A stretch of 64,000 bases of DNA from Gnetum montanum (taxonomy: Eukaryota > Streptophyta > Gnetopsida > Gnetales > Gnetaceae). Below the pieces are notes generated by a model. It ran no database searches. It worked only from the letters and a program-made list of their open reading frames with translations, and was not told the origin of the DNA. The DNA is taken from contig MNCI01005374.1 of NCBI GenBank assembly GCA_015680685.1, forward strand, positions 65,406-129,405, in the 5' to 3' direction. Below, piece after piece: positions 24,551-36,110 of this stretch; position 1 is the first letter of the stretch, and every line of letters starts with the position of its first letter. The position numbers and the translations under genes were made by a program.

Positions 24551-25970
24551 CACTCAAAATTAATAGGTGTTTTTCATTTTTTTGTTTTACACTTTTTTAT
24601 TATTTTTTCATTTTTTGATACAAATTGTTTCTATCCTTTTCAACAGTGTCCACATTTTGTTTTCATTCCGTTTATCAATAATCTCCCTTATGAATAAAAT
24701 GATCATCTAGCCCATTGAGATGATGGTTTCTCTATGTTGTCAAACCATGTGGCACTAATTATTTGGATAGTGAAACTACATCATCCATACACCCATATTA
24801 TTAATAAGAGGTTCTTACCATGGTCACAATGATATTCTTTTTCATCATTAAACTAAGAAAAAATTCATAATCATTGTGCCTAGATAGAAAAGTGAAGAAC
24901 CAAGTGGAGTTGTAAAGAGTATGACATCAAGGGGATTTATGGATTTCTTTGACCACTTATGTATTTTCTAGCATGTTGCCAAGGTTGTAACTATATCCTT
25001 ATATATCTAACAAAAAATGAGTAAGAATAAAATAAGTGTTGTCTTACCATGTCACTAGAAAGACATGTTACCCATGCTTGAACGTAGTCCTCTAGTAAGG
25101 CTAACACAAATAAGAATAAAATAAAAGGGTATTAAATAAATTTCTAAGGGTCCCACTAGAAAGACATGTTACCCATGCCTGAAGGTTGGAAACTTCTTAG
25201 AATTCATAAAAAAAAGGGGTGTCATGAATAAACTCCTCCCTTGGACAAAACACCAAGTGATGCTACTCCTTGCAACTATGGTAGTCTTATGGTTGTTAAA
25301 CAAAGTGATGGAATAATGTGATGTCACTAGAATGTGATCTAGACTTGGTTTGAATTTGGAAAGAAGTGTTACTGATTACTTTAACCATTAATAAAACACA
25401 AGAATTCATTATGCCTATTGTAAGGAACCTCCAATCCTAATTTCTGCAATCCCTTCTAAAATCTATTTCATCTCACTATTCATCTGATCCTAACTTGTGG
25501 TTTTGTGTAACATGGAGTAATTTCTTCAAGTTGGTAATTTTAACAAGTGTGTCTTGTTCAACAAGTATGTATTGCATTCAACCCCTTTGGTGCCTATGAC
25601 ATTCTTAGGTGTGGTTATACAAGGGCATTGAAGGTGAAGCTTTCTTTGGAAAGGATCCACTTGTATAACTATTGTAACTCGTACTTTTCTAGCACAATCA
25701 CATCACCTTGAACCTTCTAAATGCATAAATGATAAACTCATAACCTTCCCTTCTCATATAACCAACCCATTCTATACCATCAATCCAATACCCCTTTTCT
25801 TATACCTTCTAAAGATATTAATGCCTGCAATTCTAGCTTCTAACACTCATGGTACCTTAATATGAATTCTCACTTATCCTAGAACTGTGGATTTTACATA
25901 AAACCTTTCAACCAATCACAAAGCTTCATTTTCCATGCTGAATATCCTCATTAAATGCATTTCCAAGAAC
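24551..25970 (+). other. Noncoding spacer between the B1 cassettes
   Basis: No ORF is visible in 1.4 kb. Large parts align with 53200-54580 of B2, for example GGAAGACATG..CCCATGCCTGAAGGTTGG and the motif ACACAAGGGCATT. No protease, RT or integrase motif occurs on either strand. Confidence 0.65.
24693..24698 (+). terminator. AATAAA signal after ORF1 (B1)
   Basis: AATAAA lies about 140 bases after the ORF1 stop, downstream of a T-rich stretch. The matching position in B2 also has AATAAA (53340-53345). This would end an ORF1 transcript before ORF2. Confidence 0.5.
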
Positions 25971-25974
25971 TTTG

Positions 25975-26049
25975 ATATTAACTACCTGATATTGGGTGGG
26001 ACTCAACATTGAATGCCTAATATCATGTCCATATAAAGCTATAAATAGG
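25975..26049 (+). promoter_or_regulatory. Internal promoter of B1 ORF2
   Basis: GATATT and TAATATC words precede a TATA box CTATAAATAGG at 26039-26049. The same arrangement (GATATC words, then TATA) forms the LTR promoter and recurs at the matching place in B2 (54590-54653). Confidence 0.55.
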
Positions 26050-26300
26050 ATCCCCATGGTGTTCAAAAAATTCATTATCATCACTTGATGCTAGATGAGT
26101 GTTTGCACTTTTCTCTCTCAACTTAGAGCTATACACAACCAACTTTCACATGTGATATCTTGCTTCATAATACTTCAATTTTCATGTTTTTTGAACTTAA
26201 TTGAACCTGAAGTGTTTAATTTATTTGGGGGAGAGTGCTTACATGGAAAAAATTTGCCAATTTTTTTGAAATTTGCTATCACCCAGAAGGTACTATAAGG

Positions 26301-26601
26301 GTAAGCATGTTACAAACCCCAAGTATTTTAATGAACAATCAATCATGTGAATGCTAGAACCTTTAATTTTCTCACCAAGGGATCATAACCATCATTATAA
26401 GCCATACATAGGGGAAAAGAAGCCAATTGTGAAGGGCCATAAAAGAAGTTAACACTTTATGGGCATTTTTCTTGAAATTTTACTAACTCTGCAATCACAT
26501 GAGCTGAGAACTTAATGGAACTAAGGTTATGAGTAAGGTATCAACCTATTGAGAATAAATGAAAAACACCTTAGTAACACTAAATCCTTGATTGATTGTA
26601 G
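26301..26601 (+). other. Putative leader intron before B1 ORF2
   Basis: AGG|GTAAGC at 26298-26306 is a strong plant donor, and ATTGTAG at 26595-26601 is an acceptor placed just before the ORF2 ATG. B2 has the equivalent pair around a 226-bp intron. Inferred, not proven. Confidence 0.5.
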
Positions 26602-27109
26602 ATGGCCCCAAAAAGAGGTAGACAAGAAGGACCTTCACAAGGTGCAAGCAAATGCCCAAGAGGTGGTAGAGGCCAATTAGGAGAACAAGACCTACCAATT
26701 GAGTATGAAAAATAGGAGGCCTAATCATTTAGCATTCATCAAGAAGCTCCTACTACAAGGAAGTTGGTCCAAGGTAAGGCCACTGAACCACAAGCACTAG
26801 TGCAAGGGCAACACCTTACTTTATCCCAAGGATGCTTCCAAGTCATACAAAAGTGATCCATGTTGACCATGATTATCATGGAAATGACCTTCAATCCATC
26901 CATGGCATTTGTTTTTGAGGCGGTCAATACTTAGCTTCAAGCATCACCTTTATGGCACATCCTCTTTGAAAGTGGGGAATGGTACCTTGGTGAGACATAC
27001 CAATTTTAGCATAATAAGGATGAAGGCACCATGATCAACATTCGTAGAGTCTCTATCTCTTTTTTATTCAAGTCCATTGGAAAGGCTCTAAACATACCTA
27101 ATTTTGTAC
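26602..27109 (+). pseudogene. B1 ORF2, 5' part (before element C)
   Basis: The reading starts MAPKRGRQEGPSQGASKCPR, basic and possibly a nuclear signal. It continues SFSIHQEAPTT, HLTLSQGCFQVIQK and ASPLWHILFESGEWYLGETY, aligning with B2 ORF2 (55121 onward). Several stops are present. The frame breaks off near 27107, where element C is inserted, and resumes at 36629. Function unknown; see the B2 copy. Confidence 0.72.
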
Positions 27110-27866
27110 TGACCTAAATTGTTGGTGTGAGACTGGAAGGGAAACAGACACCAAAAGATCGTCGAGCAGCCACAGTTAACCCTGCCTTTGCCCAAGGGCA
27201 AGCTGGAAAAGTAAATGAAGGCAGAGTGCCTTGGATGTTCTGCATGCAAATCAACCAAGGACTTCCTCAAACGTAAGCTATAGCTAGCACTGGGGTTATC
27301 GTAAATGATGTCTTAAAACGTGTAAATGCACATAAAATGTAAACATGAGCCGTAAGACGTAAATGTAAATGTAAGGCATAAACAAGATGTAAACTAAATT
27401 GAATGTGTAAACTGAACGTAAACTGAATGTAGGAAAAAATGTAAACAGAATGTAAAAATAGAACATGAAACAAAAAATGAAAATAATTTTTGGTTGGTAA
27501 AACATAAATAATGTATTACTTAGAAAAGATGTGCACTGGTCAAAGCGTAGCTACATGTAGATGGCAGGTCGAACGCCTAGCCCCAAGGTGATGTAATGTG
27601 ATGATGTGATGATGTGATGTGATGAACATGAGAAATGCTTGGATGCCAATAGTCAGGTGTGCCGAGCGCCCAAGGATTGCAAGTTTTGTCCTCTCTTAGA
27701 ATTGCCAATCTCTCAAATTTTTTTTGCCTCCTGGTTTATGTGAATTGACAGGGTATTTATAGGGTTGGGCCGAGCTCGAGCACAAAATTCAAGAATGGAA
27801 TCAACGGCTGGGAGATGAGAGGAAAGAAGATCTAGTGAAATGTGTCTAATGGATAGTTGTGCTCAG

Positions 27867-28130
27867 GTTGGATGCATGTTGGCGAGAGTTGGATGTGTGT
27901 TGGATAGTTGTGCACGAGTTGGATTTGTGTCGAATAGTTGCGCATGAGTTAGATGCGTGTTTGTGAGAGTTAGATGTGTGTTGGATAGTTGTGCACGAGT
28001 TGGATTTGTGTCGAATAGTTGTGCACGAGTTGGATTCATGTTGATGAGAGTTGAATGTGTGTTGGATAGTTTTGCATAAGTTGGATTTGTGTCGGATTGT
28101 TGTGCACGAGTTGGATGTGTGTTGGCAAGC
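27867..28130. repeat. 81-bp higher-order minisatellite, three units
   Basis: Each 81-bp unit is 21 + 30 + 30 bp, all starting GTTGGAT or a close variant. Three units span 27867-28109, followed by a partial 21-bp unit to 28130. The 5' LTR has one unit at 35627-35707 plus the same partial unit. Confidence 0.88.
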
Positions 28131-28314
28131 TACATTCTTGACCAGGTACATTGCATTTTACAATTTATGGGTTATTCAAGCCCATGAAAGTACATTTAAT
28201 TTAGACATGAGGGTCTAACATGCCCACACATGTGGATTTACAATGAAATGTACAAGGAAAATTTGACCCATCTTTCTTGAAACTTCTTTGTCCCTGAGTT
28301 TTATGGAATTTTCT

Positions 28315-28535
28315 AGAAGTTGATATTTTTTTGGAATTTTCTAGTGCTGAGAATTTTCTAGAATTTTCTGCCATTTTCTGGAATTTTTTGTCATTTTCTG
28401 GAATTTTTTGGGAATTGCTGACGCTAAGAATTTTCTAGAATTTTCTAAAATTTTCTGATGTTGAGAATTTTCTGAAATTTTCTAATGCTAATAATTTTTT
28501 AGAATTTTTTGGAATTTTCTGAAAGTTGGTCATGC
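28315..28535 (-). promoter_or_regulatory. Heat-shock-element-like array in the element C 3' LTR
   Basis: This is the counterpart of 35890-36110. Perfect four-unit runs lie at 28351-28368 and 28428-28445, with weaker units around them. Confidence 0.58.
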
Positions 28536-29059
28536 TAGACTCACGCTGCTAGCGTGACCTGGGCATCAGTGGCAAAAATGACCATTTTGGAGCTAAAATC
28601 TAAAGTTCTAGAGGCTAAAACTTGGAGAAATCATTAATGGACCTTGAGAGTGACTTGTCCCTTCAAAATCAGACCATTTTGATGCTATTTTGAGGCTCTG
28701 AAATTTGGTCATACTGTGGTCATGCCTATCATCACTGCCCAGCGTGACCTACAAAAAATTGTGTAGTTTGGCTTAAAATTTGGACTCCTGAATGCTGAGA
28801 CTTGGAGTGGACATCAGCAGCTCTTGAGGATGGCTTACACCCTTAGATTTGGACCACTTTTTATTTGATTTTGAAACTGTTGGAGCTGCTCACGCTGAGG
28901 GCAAGCTACGTTAATAGTGTGATCAAGCTAGATTGAGCAACCTGGACTTGAGTTTCATGCCTTAGTCAAATTTTGTCTCCCGAATGCTTGAAAGGGCTTG
29001 AGTTGTTCTTGTTTCAAAGTGTTAAGCCAAAATTAATGGTGTTTCATTAGTCCCTCTTT

Positions 29060-31105
29060 GTTGGCGTATGGAGGAATCCACCCGAGAGGTGTCGACAAAG
29101 AAGTGCAAAACATCATGAACGACCAAGTACCAAACATTAACCATCAACCCTTGGCTGGATGTCATTGCACCATTTTCAAAAGTACATGGGATTGAGGGAA
29201 TGTGGTTCAAGATGCAAGGGAATCGGTTGTAACTAGGGAAACCAGGAGTTGGTCAAGGGTGAAAATTGCTGTTGGAATTTGTGGGAGAGGAATGCTCTCT
29301 CGTGAACAAGTTATGTCATTGGTCCTTGTCAACAGTCAAGTTTTTAGCATACTCAGAACCAAGACATAGGAGGTGTATTCTTTGGAGAAACAGGACTCTT
29401 ATAGAGTATTTGCAAGGCCCGTTGTAAACAGCCAAAGCCACGTGATGATGTGCAACATGGTCTCTTTGAGACACAAGTGTAACTATTTTTCAAGACAATT
29501 ACCTTCTTGCCTGGGGCTTGTATGAGAAGAGCCAACAATCCATGATTTGTGATGTTGACAGGGTCATGAAGACCTTTTCCGTGCATTTTTCTCTTTGACC
29601 CTTTTTTGTTGTTTTTCCTTTTTATTTTTCTTATTTATTTCTTCTTCTTCTTTTTGTTTTTTCTTTGGTCTTTTTGAAAGAGCTTGCTTTTAGTGCTATG
29701 CTCGTGTTCAAGCACTTGCATTTTATGTCATGCATTGTGTACTATGTTTTGCATTGCGACTGCTTAGGGAGTTATAGTGTGCAACATTGTATCAAGAGTG
29801 TTGAGCTAAGTGGAATGCATCTGGGGATATAACTGAGTAGGATAATTGGGGCATGATGGAGGAAATAGGGGATGCATCAGGAGTTGGGAATGTACTCATG
29901 AATGGATTGATTAACCTAGTTACGTGCATTAAGAAAAATGTGATACCTTGTCATCATGATGAAGTGCATCTATGCACGAACACCTCAGAAGTGTCATCCT
30001 ACAAACACAACTCCAAGAAGACAAGAAAATAACAAATGAAACAGTTAGCTAAACACTTCAAACAAGGAGATGGAGTTACCATGTGCAATTTTCAAATAAG
30101 ATAGAATCATGAACATCATTAGCTTTATTACAGCCTATGAGATAAATCATGCAGCAATTCTTTGTGGAACATGAACAGCCGATTGCAGCGACACATATTT
30201 TCAAGTTTTGTCTGGTTGTTGATGATGTCACCAGTTTATAGTCTTAGTAGACTATTGTGGATTAGTTTCACATCATAACCCCTTGGACGATGCTAGTTTA
30301 GTGTTGTATCATACAATGCATTGTTAGTTTATAGTCATAGTGGACTGTGAAGAGGCAAACTAGTTTATAGTCTTAGTGGACTCTAGATGCTAGTTTCATG
30401 TCATGGCAGACGGATGTAGCACTTTAGTGTCATACTGGATAGAGCTTTGTGGTATCAGTTTTAATTCACGATGCCAGGACTTCTCTGTGGTATTAGTTTT
30501 AAGTCATGATGCTAGGACTACTCTATGGTATCAATTTTAAGTCATGATGCTAGGACTGCTCTATGGTATCAGTTTTAAGTCATGATGCCAAAACTACTCT
30601 GTGCCAATTTATAGTCATAGCGAACTGATTCTTACCTTGCTTGTGTAAAGTGTGATGCTACATGCATGGTCATGCTGTGTATCTACAAGATCCTGTAAAA
30701 AATTAACTAGAAAGAAAACAACGTCAAGCGACACATATTGTACATAGATTTGGAATGTATGAATCAAAGAAAAGCAATGTAAAAAAGTGATATTTTTAGG
30801 CCATTCCAGGCTGTAAGCTAGTTAAAGGCCTTTTTGGGCCATGTGTTTTGTAGTTTTATGTTTTTATGTTTGATGTTTTTTCAAATGCAATGTGTAAACT
30901 AAGTTGACAAATGTGTAAACAAAGAAAAATGTGTGATCTAAGTGAGCGGGAAAAATGTAAATGCATATGCTAGTGCAATGTAAACAAAAGTCAAAAATGC
31001 ATGTCAGAGGGGTAGGCAGAAGGTAGGCAAGCATCTAGAACATTTTCAGCCAAGGGAGAGCCTTGATCATGTAGTTGCTTCCTAAATAGGCATGGATTAG
31101 GGAGC
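29060..31105 (-). other. Noncoding 3' half of element C
   Basis: About 2 kb without any pol motif on either strand. It holds T-rich runs (29590-29690), the 38-bp tandem repeat at 30449-30600, and loose repeats of AGTTTATAGTCATAGTGGACT (30210-30440 and 30605-30630). Confidence 0.65.
30449..30600. repeat. 38-bp tandem repeat, four units
   Basis: Units start at 30449, 30487, 30525 and 30563, each of the form RTGGTATCAGTTTTAAGTCA followed by GATGCTAGGACTACTCT. Unit length is constant with a few substitutions. The first 10 bases resemble the start of an initiator-Met primer site, but no LTR is adjacent. Confidence 0.85.
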
Positions 31106-31149
31106 ATGCAAGGTTTAGGGTCCTTTGGGGGGCTGTTGGCTTCAACCAC

Positions 31150-31884
31150 TCATTCGGGTATGTTAGCCTTCAGCGTTGCGTTGGTTGTCGTAGGTGTACC
31201 ATTAAGAAACTCTTCTTCCAAAACTTGCATCATGTCTATGTTGTGGATAGTCGAAGAGGAAACGTTATCACCATGGATGATAACTTGACCACCTTTGTAT
31301 GGAAGGTGGATTTCTTGGTGGATGGGAGAGGAGATGGCCCTTAGTTGAGCTAGCCAAGGCCTACCTAGAATCATGTTGAAACCTGGCATCTCCTCTATGA
31401 CAGTGAAATCTGCACTAGTGGGGAATTGCTCTCCTACTACAAAGGCTAAGTTGATTGTACCCTTGACTGTGACATGCCATCCATTGAAGGATTTTAGACA
31501 TGTGGTTTTGGTTGGCCTGATTTCATCTACCAGGCCTAGCTTGTCGATGACGAAGTACAAGACTACATTTGTTGTTGCACCATTGTCAACATGCACTCTG
31601 CAGATGGTGCATTGCCCAACATGAATGCTAATGGATAGTGGAGCTGTAGTGACTTCCCCTCATTTGGGGTTGACTTTAACTGCATCATCACGAAAGGATA
31701 AGGTTGTTGAACCCAATTCTTTTGTTGTGGGAGGCAACATTGTTGCACGGATGGATGCCTCATTTGCAGGGATGTCCTCCATAACAGGAATGGAGGCTAA
31801 GACCTGGGCCAATGCTTGGCAGTGAGAAGGTGAGGTCTTGACTAGGTCGTATAAGGTAAATGTTGTGTTCTTTTGCTTGAGCAT
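31150..31884 (-). pseudogene. Element C aspartic protease
   Basis: An open frame of 148 codons (31596-31150) contains HVDNGATTNVVLYFVIDKLG (active-site region with D-N-G-A in place of D-S/T-G) and MILGRPWLAQLRAI (second-lobe I-L-G-R). An upstream open piece (31884-31660) is continuous with it after one stop. The open length suggests this region decayed late. It should process gag, but no polymerase follows it. Confidence 0.8.
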
Positions 31885-32328
31885 TTTCTTTACCTAGGTT
31901 AGTGTAGCTACGAAGTCTTTATCATTAGTTGTTGTGTTGGCTTTGACTTCCTCCATGAAGCTTGAGAGACAGACCTCTCGAGAGGGGGACTTAGGCTTGT
32001 TTTCTTAGGGGTAGAGGCCCTAGTGTTTAGTTGTTGTTTGCTAGTTGTGGCCTTTGCTTTAGCCATGGAAGTTGTGAGGTGCTCATTTGTCCTCTTGCAT
32101 TCCCATTTGGTGGGCCTACCCGAGTTGCTAGTGGGGTCAACCCTTGGAGGAGGAGGGATCGAGATGTTGCCCGCTGTTGGGCTTCAAGGAGGTGAGGGGC
32201 CATCTTGTTGTGGCACTCTTATGACAAAAGGTTGCTTAACAATTTTTGTTGCTATGTCATGCCAATTTAATGTCTTAGTAGACGATTCATGCCAGTTTAA
32301 CGTCTTAGAGGACGAACGTTGTGGAGCC

Positions 32329-33620
32329 TTAACCACAAAGGGTGTTGTGGATGCTTGGGGTGGCACCTTGATAACAAAGGGAGGCCTCTTGTTTGTGGAG
32401 GCTGGGGAAATCCTTGCCTTGCTGGGAGGCACATGGATCACAAGGTTTTTGCATAGGTTTGGGCTTGCCACCTATACTAATTGAGTTTATGACATAGGAG
32501 GCATCGTCTGTGTTGGATTGACTTGTCGTGTCAATCACTAGTTGGCCTTGTTTTATCATTCCCTACAGGTCATCTTGCAAGGCATGACATTTTTCTATAC
32601 TATGACCAGCCATTTGATGGTAATGATAGTATTGGTCCAATTTAAAAGGTTGTGGGACTGGGGGCTCATTCGGTACTGCTAAGGTGGGGTTCCTTAGTAG
32701 CTCGCAGTACCTATCATGTCTTTGGCGGGTAATCTCTGACACATGTTTGTGTTGGATTTTCCTGGCTTTCAAGAGTTGCTCCAATAGTTGAGAGGGTTGC
32801 ATCGGTAGTGGTGTATACTTTGAGCAGTCCTTACGCTAAAAGTTGGACCTTGTGGTGGCCCCTACCGATGTAGGTGAGTTGGTGACAAAGTTGGCAGCTT
32901 TGTTAGCTGGGGCTTTAGGTTGCTTAGCTTTTGGACCCCATTTGGTTGCTTTTGTGATTACGGCTATTGTTGCCTCAGTTGTATTTTTCTTGCAAGTATG
33001 TTGATTTTTGTAGGCCACATAAGCTGGGTCATTGCTAGCTTGCACTGCTTCCTCTATGTCCTTAATTTGTACAAATGCCTGACTCAAAGTATGAGGTTTT
33101 AGATAATAAAGCTTTGATTTAATGAAGTCATTTGCGGCTACCTTAAGGATGGTAAGCAGATATGTTTCAGGAATAGGTTCGTGAAGTTCATTCAGGGTAA
33201 TGCTCTATCTTTGGATAAAATTTTGTGCTGGTTCTAAAGGTGCTTGTTTAATTTGGATCAAGCTATCTAATGTGGCTTCAGGTTTTAGATTGTATTTGAA
33301 ACGGGTGACAAATTGGTGCAACAAATCCTCCAGAGAAGATATAGAGCTACGAGGTAAGGCTCGATACTAGTCTAAGGCTTTTCCTGCTAAGGACATAGCA
33401 AACACAGACAGAATTACATGGGGCCATGCCTAAAGCAAAATACTTTCGGTTCAGAATGTCACTAGGTGGGCATTTGGGTCTCCCTCTCCATTGTACTTGG
33501 TCAACTAAGGTAATGAGACTCCCTTTAGCAAGGTTAAGGGTAGAACTGAGGGGTCAATTGGGTCATCTTGATAGAAATCTAGTACCTTAACTTCCTCATT
33601 GTTCAAAGTTTTAAGGTGTT
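32329..33620 (-). pseudogene. Element C gag
   Basis: Minus-strand blocks in order: VSLPQLTKYNGEGDPNAHL (the P-K-F-D-x-Y-x-G-x-x-D-P motif), FAMSLAGKALD-YRALPRSS (the capsid W-Y-x-x-L-P block, with the Trp changed to a stop), LEDLLHQFVTRFKYN, LIQIKQAPLEPAQNFIQR and SQAFVQIKDIEEAVQASNDP. A zinc-knuckle-like motif Y-H-Y-H-Q-M-A-G-H-S-I-E-K-C (around 32632-32588) has lost both leading cysteines. Several readable stretches (83, 79 and 76 codons) are open. This is the Tat/Ogre-like gag type that binds and packages RNA. Confidence 0.82.
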
Positions 33621-34814
33621 TTAATTCCTCTACCAAGGAGTGCATCATTTTTTATGTGTCTACCCATTCTTGGGTAGTAGGAAAACCAGTGGATTAAGCG
33701 GATTGTGGATGATAATGATTTAATTATTGCATTGTTTGTGGGAAGAGAGGTTGTTGGGCTAACATTTATTCTGGTGGGATGGTATTCGGAACTGAGACTA
33801 CTGGTGTAGCCCATTGCCTAGCCACAGGTTGTGAAGTAATACCCTGAACATGTTGGGTTGGAGTAATCAATGGTGCTCCATGGATTTGAACCTAAGGTAT
33901 GTAATGGATGGATGTGGAAGCTGGTATGACTGATGGCATTTCAATTACTTGAGGTCGAAAGATTGACCCTACGTTGGTTTGGGGAGGGAGTTGTTGGGAC
34001 TGTACTTGTGGAGGAATGATGAAAGTAGATACATCAAAGTGAATATTATTAGGTACAGAGAAGATAGGAATGGAAGTAGGTACCTCTTGTCAGGAAACTG
34101 ATGCTCAAGTGTTTGCGGATGAAGAAGGAAGCACATTTTCTTCCAAGAATGGGAGGAATAATGAGTTTGTTTAAGCATGGTGACTAATAGTATGGTAGGA
34201 ATCTCCATGTTCAGATTGGGCTGTAAAATCATCTTCCTCATCTTGAGGCTCTATTGGCAGTAGCTATAAGGCTTGACTTCTAGCCATAATAAGTTGGGAT
34301 ATGAGTTTATGATGGTTTTCATATAGCAGTATTATGTCAAATGCTGAAGGGATGAACTCACGTCCTCCTTTGTGGATAAATTCATGTTCTCACTTTGCTT
34401 CCCTTTCTATACAATCGATAGGTAAGTTGGCTTGGATTTTAATGCAAATGAAGTTATACTGTTTGGGTGTAAGAGTGGCATAGGTAAGGTTTTTTCCCTA
34501 TATCCTAAGCGACTGGCGTGTACGGCCTTGAGGGTTTACTTATTCAATGATAGTTATGGATTCCATAGTAGTCACAGGGTTCAAATTTTTAGCGATTGGT
34601 AGTGTTACTGGGTTGATTTGGAAGGATTTCATGACAAACGTGAGCAGACTGGGCTAGATGAATGGAGTTGGATTGCAAGCAGTTGCAATGTGACCGTGAC
34701 ACAAACACAACATGACCAAACTAATCAAACCAGACCAACAGGACAAGCTCAGTGTGACCAACAGGGATAGGAGATTCATAGGGTAAGATGAAAAAGTTTT
34801 GACAAGTAGCGTGA
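33621..34814 (-). other. Gag leader region of element C
   Basis: This lies between the PBS and the readable gag. Open frames of 67 and 90 codons (33611-33814 and 33969-34241) may be frameshifted N-terminal gag but lack clear motifs. Confidence 0.45.
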
Positions 34815-34862
34815 TCAACGTTTTAACAATGGAAAATTCAGGCGCTCCTTATAGTGCCAAAA
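34815..34862 (-). promoter_or_regulatory. Probable primer binding site of element C
   Basis: On the minus strand, just inside the 5' LTR, is TTTTTGGCACTATAAGGAGC, a TGGC-type primer site. The matching tRNA cannot be named with certainty. Confidence 0.45.
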
Positions 34863-35513
34863 ACTATACAAACCTAAATCGTTGATGTGAGACTGGAAGG
34901 GAAACAGACACTGAAAGATCGTCAGGTAGCCACAGCTGACCTTGCCTTCACCCGAGGGTAAGGTAGAAAAGTAAATGAAAGCAGAGTGTCTTGGATGGTC
35001 TGCATGTAAATCAACCAAGGACTTCCCCAAACGTAAGCTACGGCTAGTGCTAGGGTTATTGTAAATGGTGTCTTAAAATGTGTAAATGCGCATAAAATGT
35101 AAACATCAGTTGTAAGATGTAAATGTAAACATAAGGTGTAAACAAGACGTAAACTAAACTGAACGTGTAAACTGAACGTAAACTGAATGTAGGCAAAAAT
35201 GTAAACAGAACGTAAAAATAGAACATGAAACAAAAAATGAAAATAATGTTTGGTTGGCAAAATGGAAATAATATATTGCTTAGAAAAGATGTGCACCGGT
35301 CAAAGCGTAGCTACGTGTAGATGGCAGGTCGAACGCCTAGCCCCGGGGTGATGTAACGTGATGATGCAATGATGTGATGTGATGAACGTGAAAAATGCTT
35401 GGATGCCAACAGTCAAGTGTGCCGAGCGCCCAAGGATTGTAGGTTTTGTCCTCTCTTAGAATTGCCAATCTCTCCAATTGTTTTTGCCTCCTGGTTTATG
35501 TGAATTGATAGGG

Positions 35514-35523
35514 TATTTATAGG
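35514..35523 (-). promoter_or_regulatory. TATA box of the element C 5' LTR
   Basis: The minus strand reads CCCTATAAATACCC. The same box is at 27754-27764 in the 3' LTR. Confidence 0.65.
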
Positions 35524-35626
35524 GTTGGGCTAGTCTCGAGCACAAAATTCAAGAATGGAATCAATGGCTCGAAGATGAGAGGAAAGAAAATCTAGTGACA
35601 TGTGTCCTATTGACAGTTGTGCTCAG

Positions 35627-35728
35627 GTTGGATGCGTGTTGGCGAGAGTTGGATGTGTGTTGAATAGTCGTGCACGAGTTGGATTTGTGTTGGATAGTTG
35701 TGCACGAGTTGGATGTGTCTTTGCAAGC
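35627..35728. repeat. 81-bp minisatellite, one unit plus a partial
   Basis: It has the same 21 + 30 + 30 structure as 27867-28130, with a single unit. Confidence 0.85.
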
Positions 35729-35889
35729 TACATTCTTGACCAGGTACATTGCATTTTACAATTTATGGGTTATTCAAGCCCATGAAAGTACATTTAATTT
35801 AGACATGAAGGCCTGACATGCCCACACATGTGGATTTACAATGAAATGTACAAGAAAAATTCGACCTGTCTTTCTTGAAACTTCTTTGT

Positions 35890-36110
35890 CCCTAAGTTTT
35901 CTGGAATTTTCTAGAAGTTGAGAATTTTTTGGAATTTTCTAAAATTTTCTACCATTTTCTAGAATTTTCTGGGAGTTGTTGACACTAAGAATTTTCTGGA
36001 ATTTTCTAGAATTTTCTAAAATTTTCTGATGCTAAGAATTTTCTGAAATTTTCTGATGCTGAGAATTTTCTAAAATTTTTTAGAATTTTTTGGAATTTTC
36101 TGAAAGTTGG
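35890..36110 (-). promoter_or_regulatory. Heat-shock-element-like array in the element C 5' LTR
   Basis: Alternating GAA and TTC triplets at exact 2-base spacing occur repeatedly. The best run, 35989-36016, has six consecutive perfect units, and 35904-35916 has three. The consensus for heat shock factor binding is nGAAnnTTCnnGAAn. The array lies about 370 to 600 bp upstream of the LTR TATA box. Confidence 0.6.

Larger units (their letters stand above)
27110..29046 (-). repeat. 3' LTR of element C
   Basis: It is 1937 bp, longer than its partner mainly because it has three 81-bp units instead of one. The purine tract AAAGAGGGACTAA precedes it on the minus strand (29047-29059). Confidence 0.87.

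Noticed and set aside
27867-28130. Evenly spaced repeats as a CRISPR-like array
   Set aside because: Units are contiguous with no unique spacers, and the setting is a plant LTR.
27846-28151. Repetitive 101-codon frame (Ser/Thr/His/Cys) that could suggest a repeat protein
   Set aside because: It is produced by the 81-bp minisatellite inside the LTR of element C; the partner LTR has a shorter version.
31106-32484. Several plus-strand frames of 60 to 153 codons
   Set aside because: They are antisense to the gag-protease region of element C, whose minus-strand motifs are clear.
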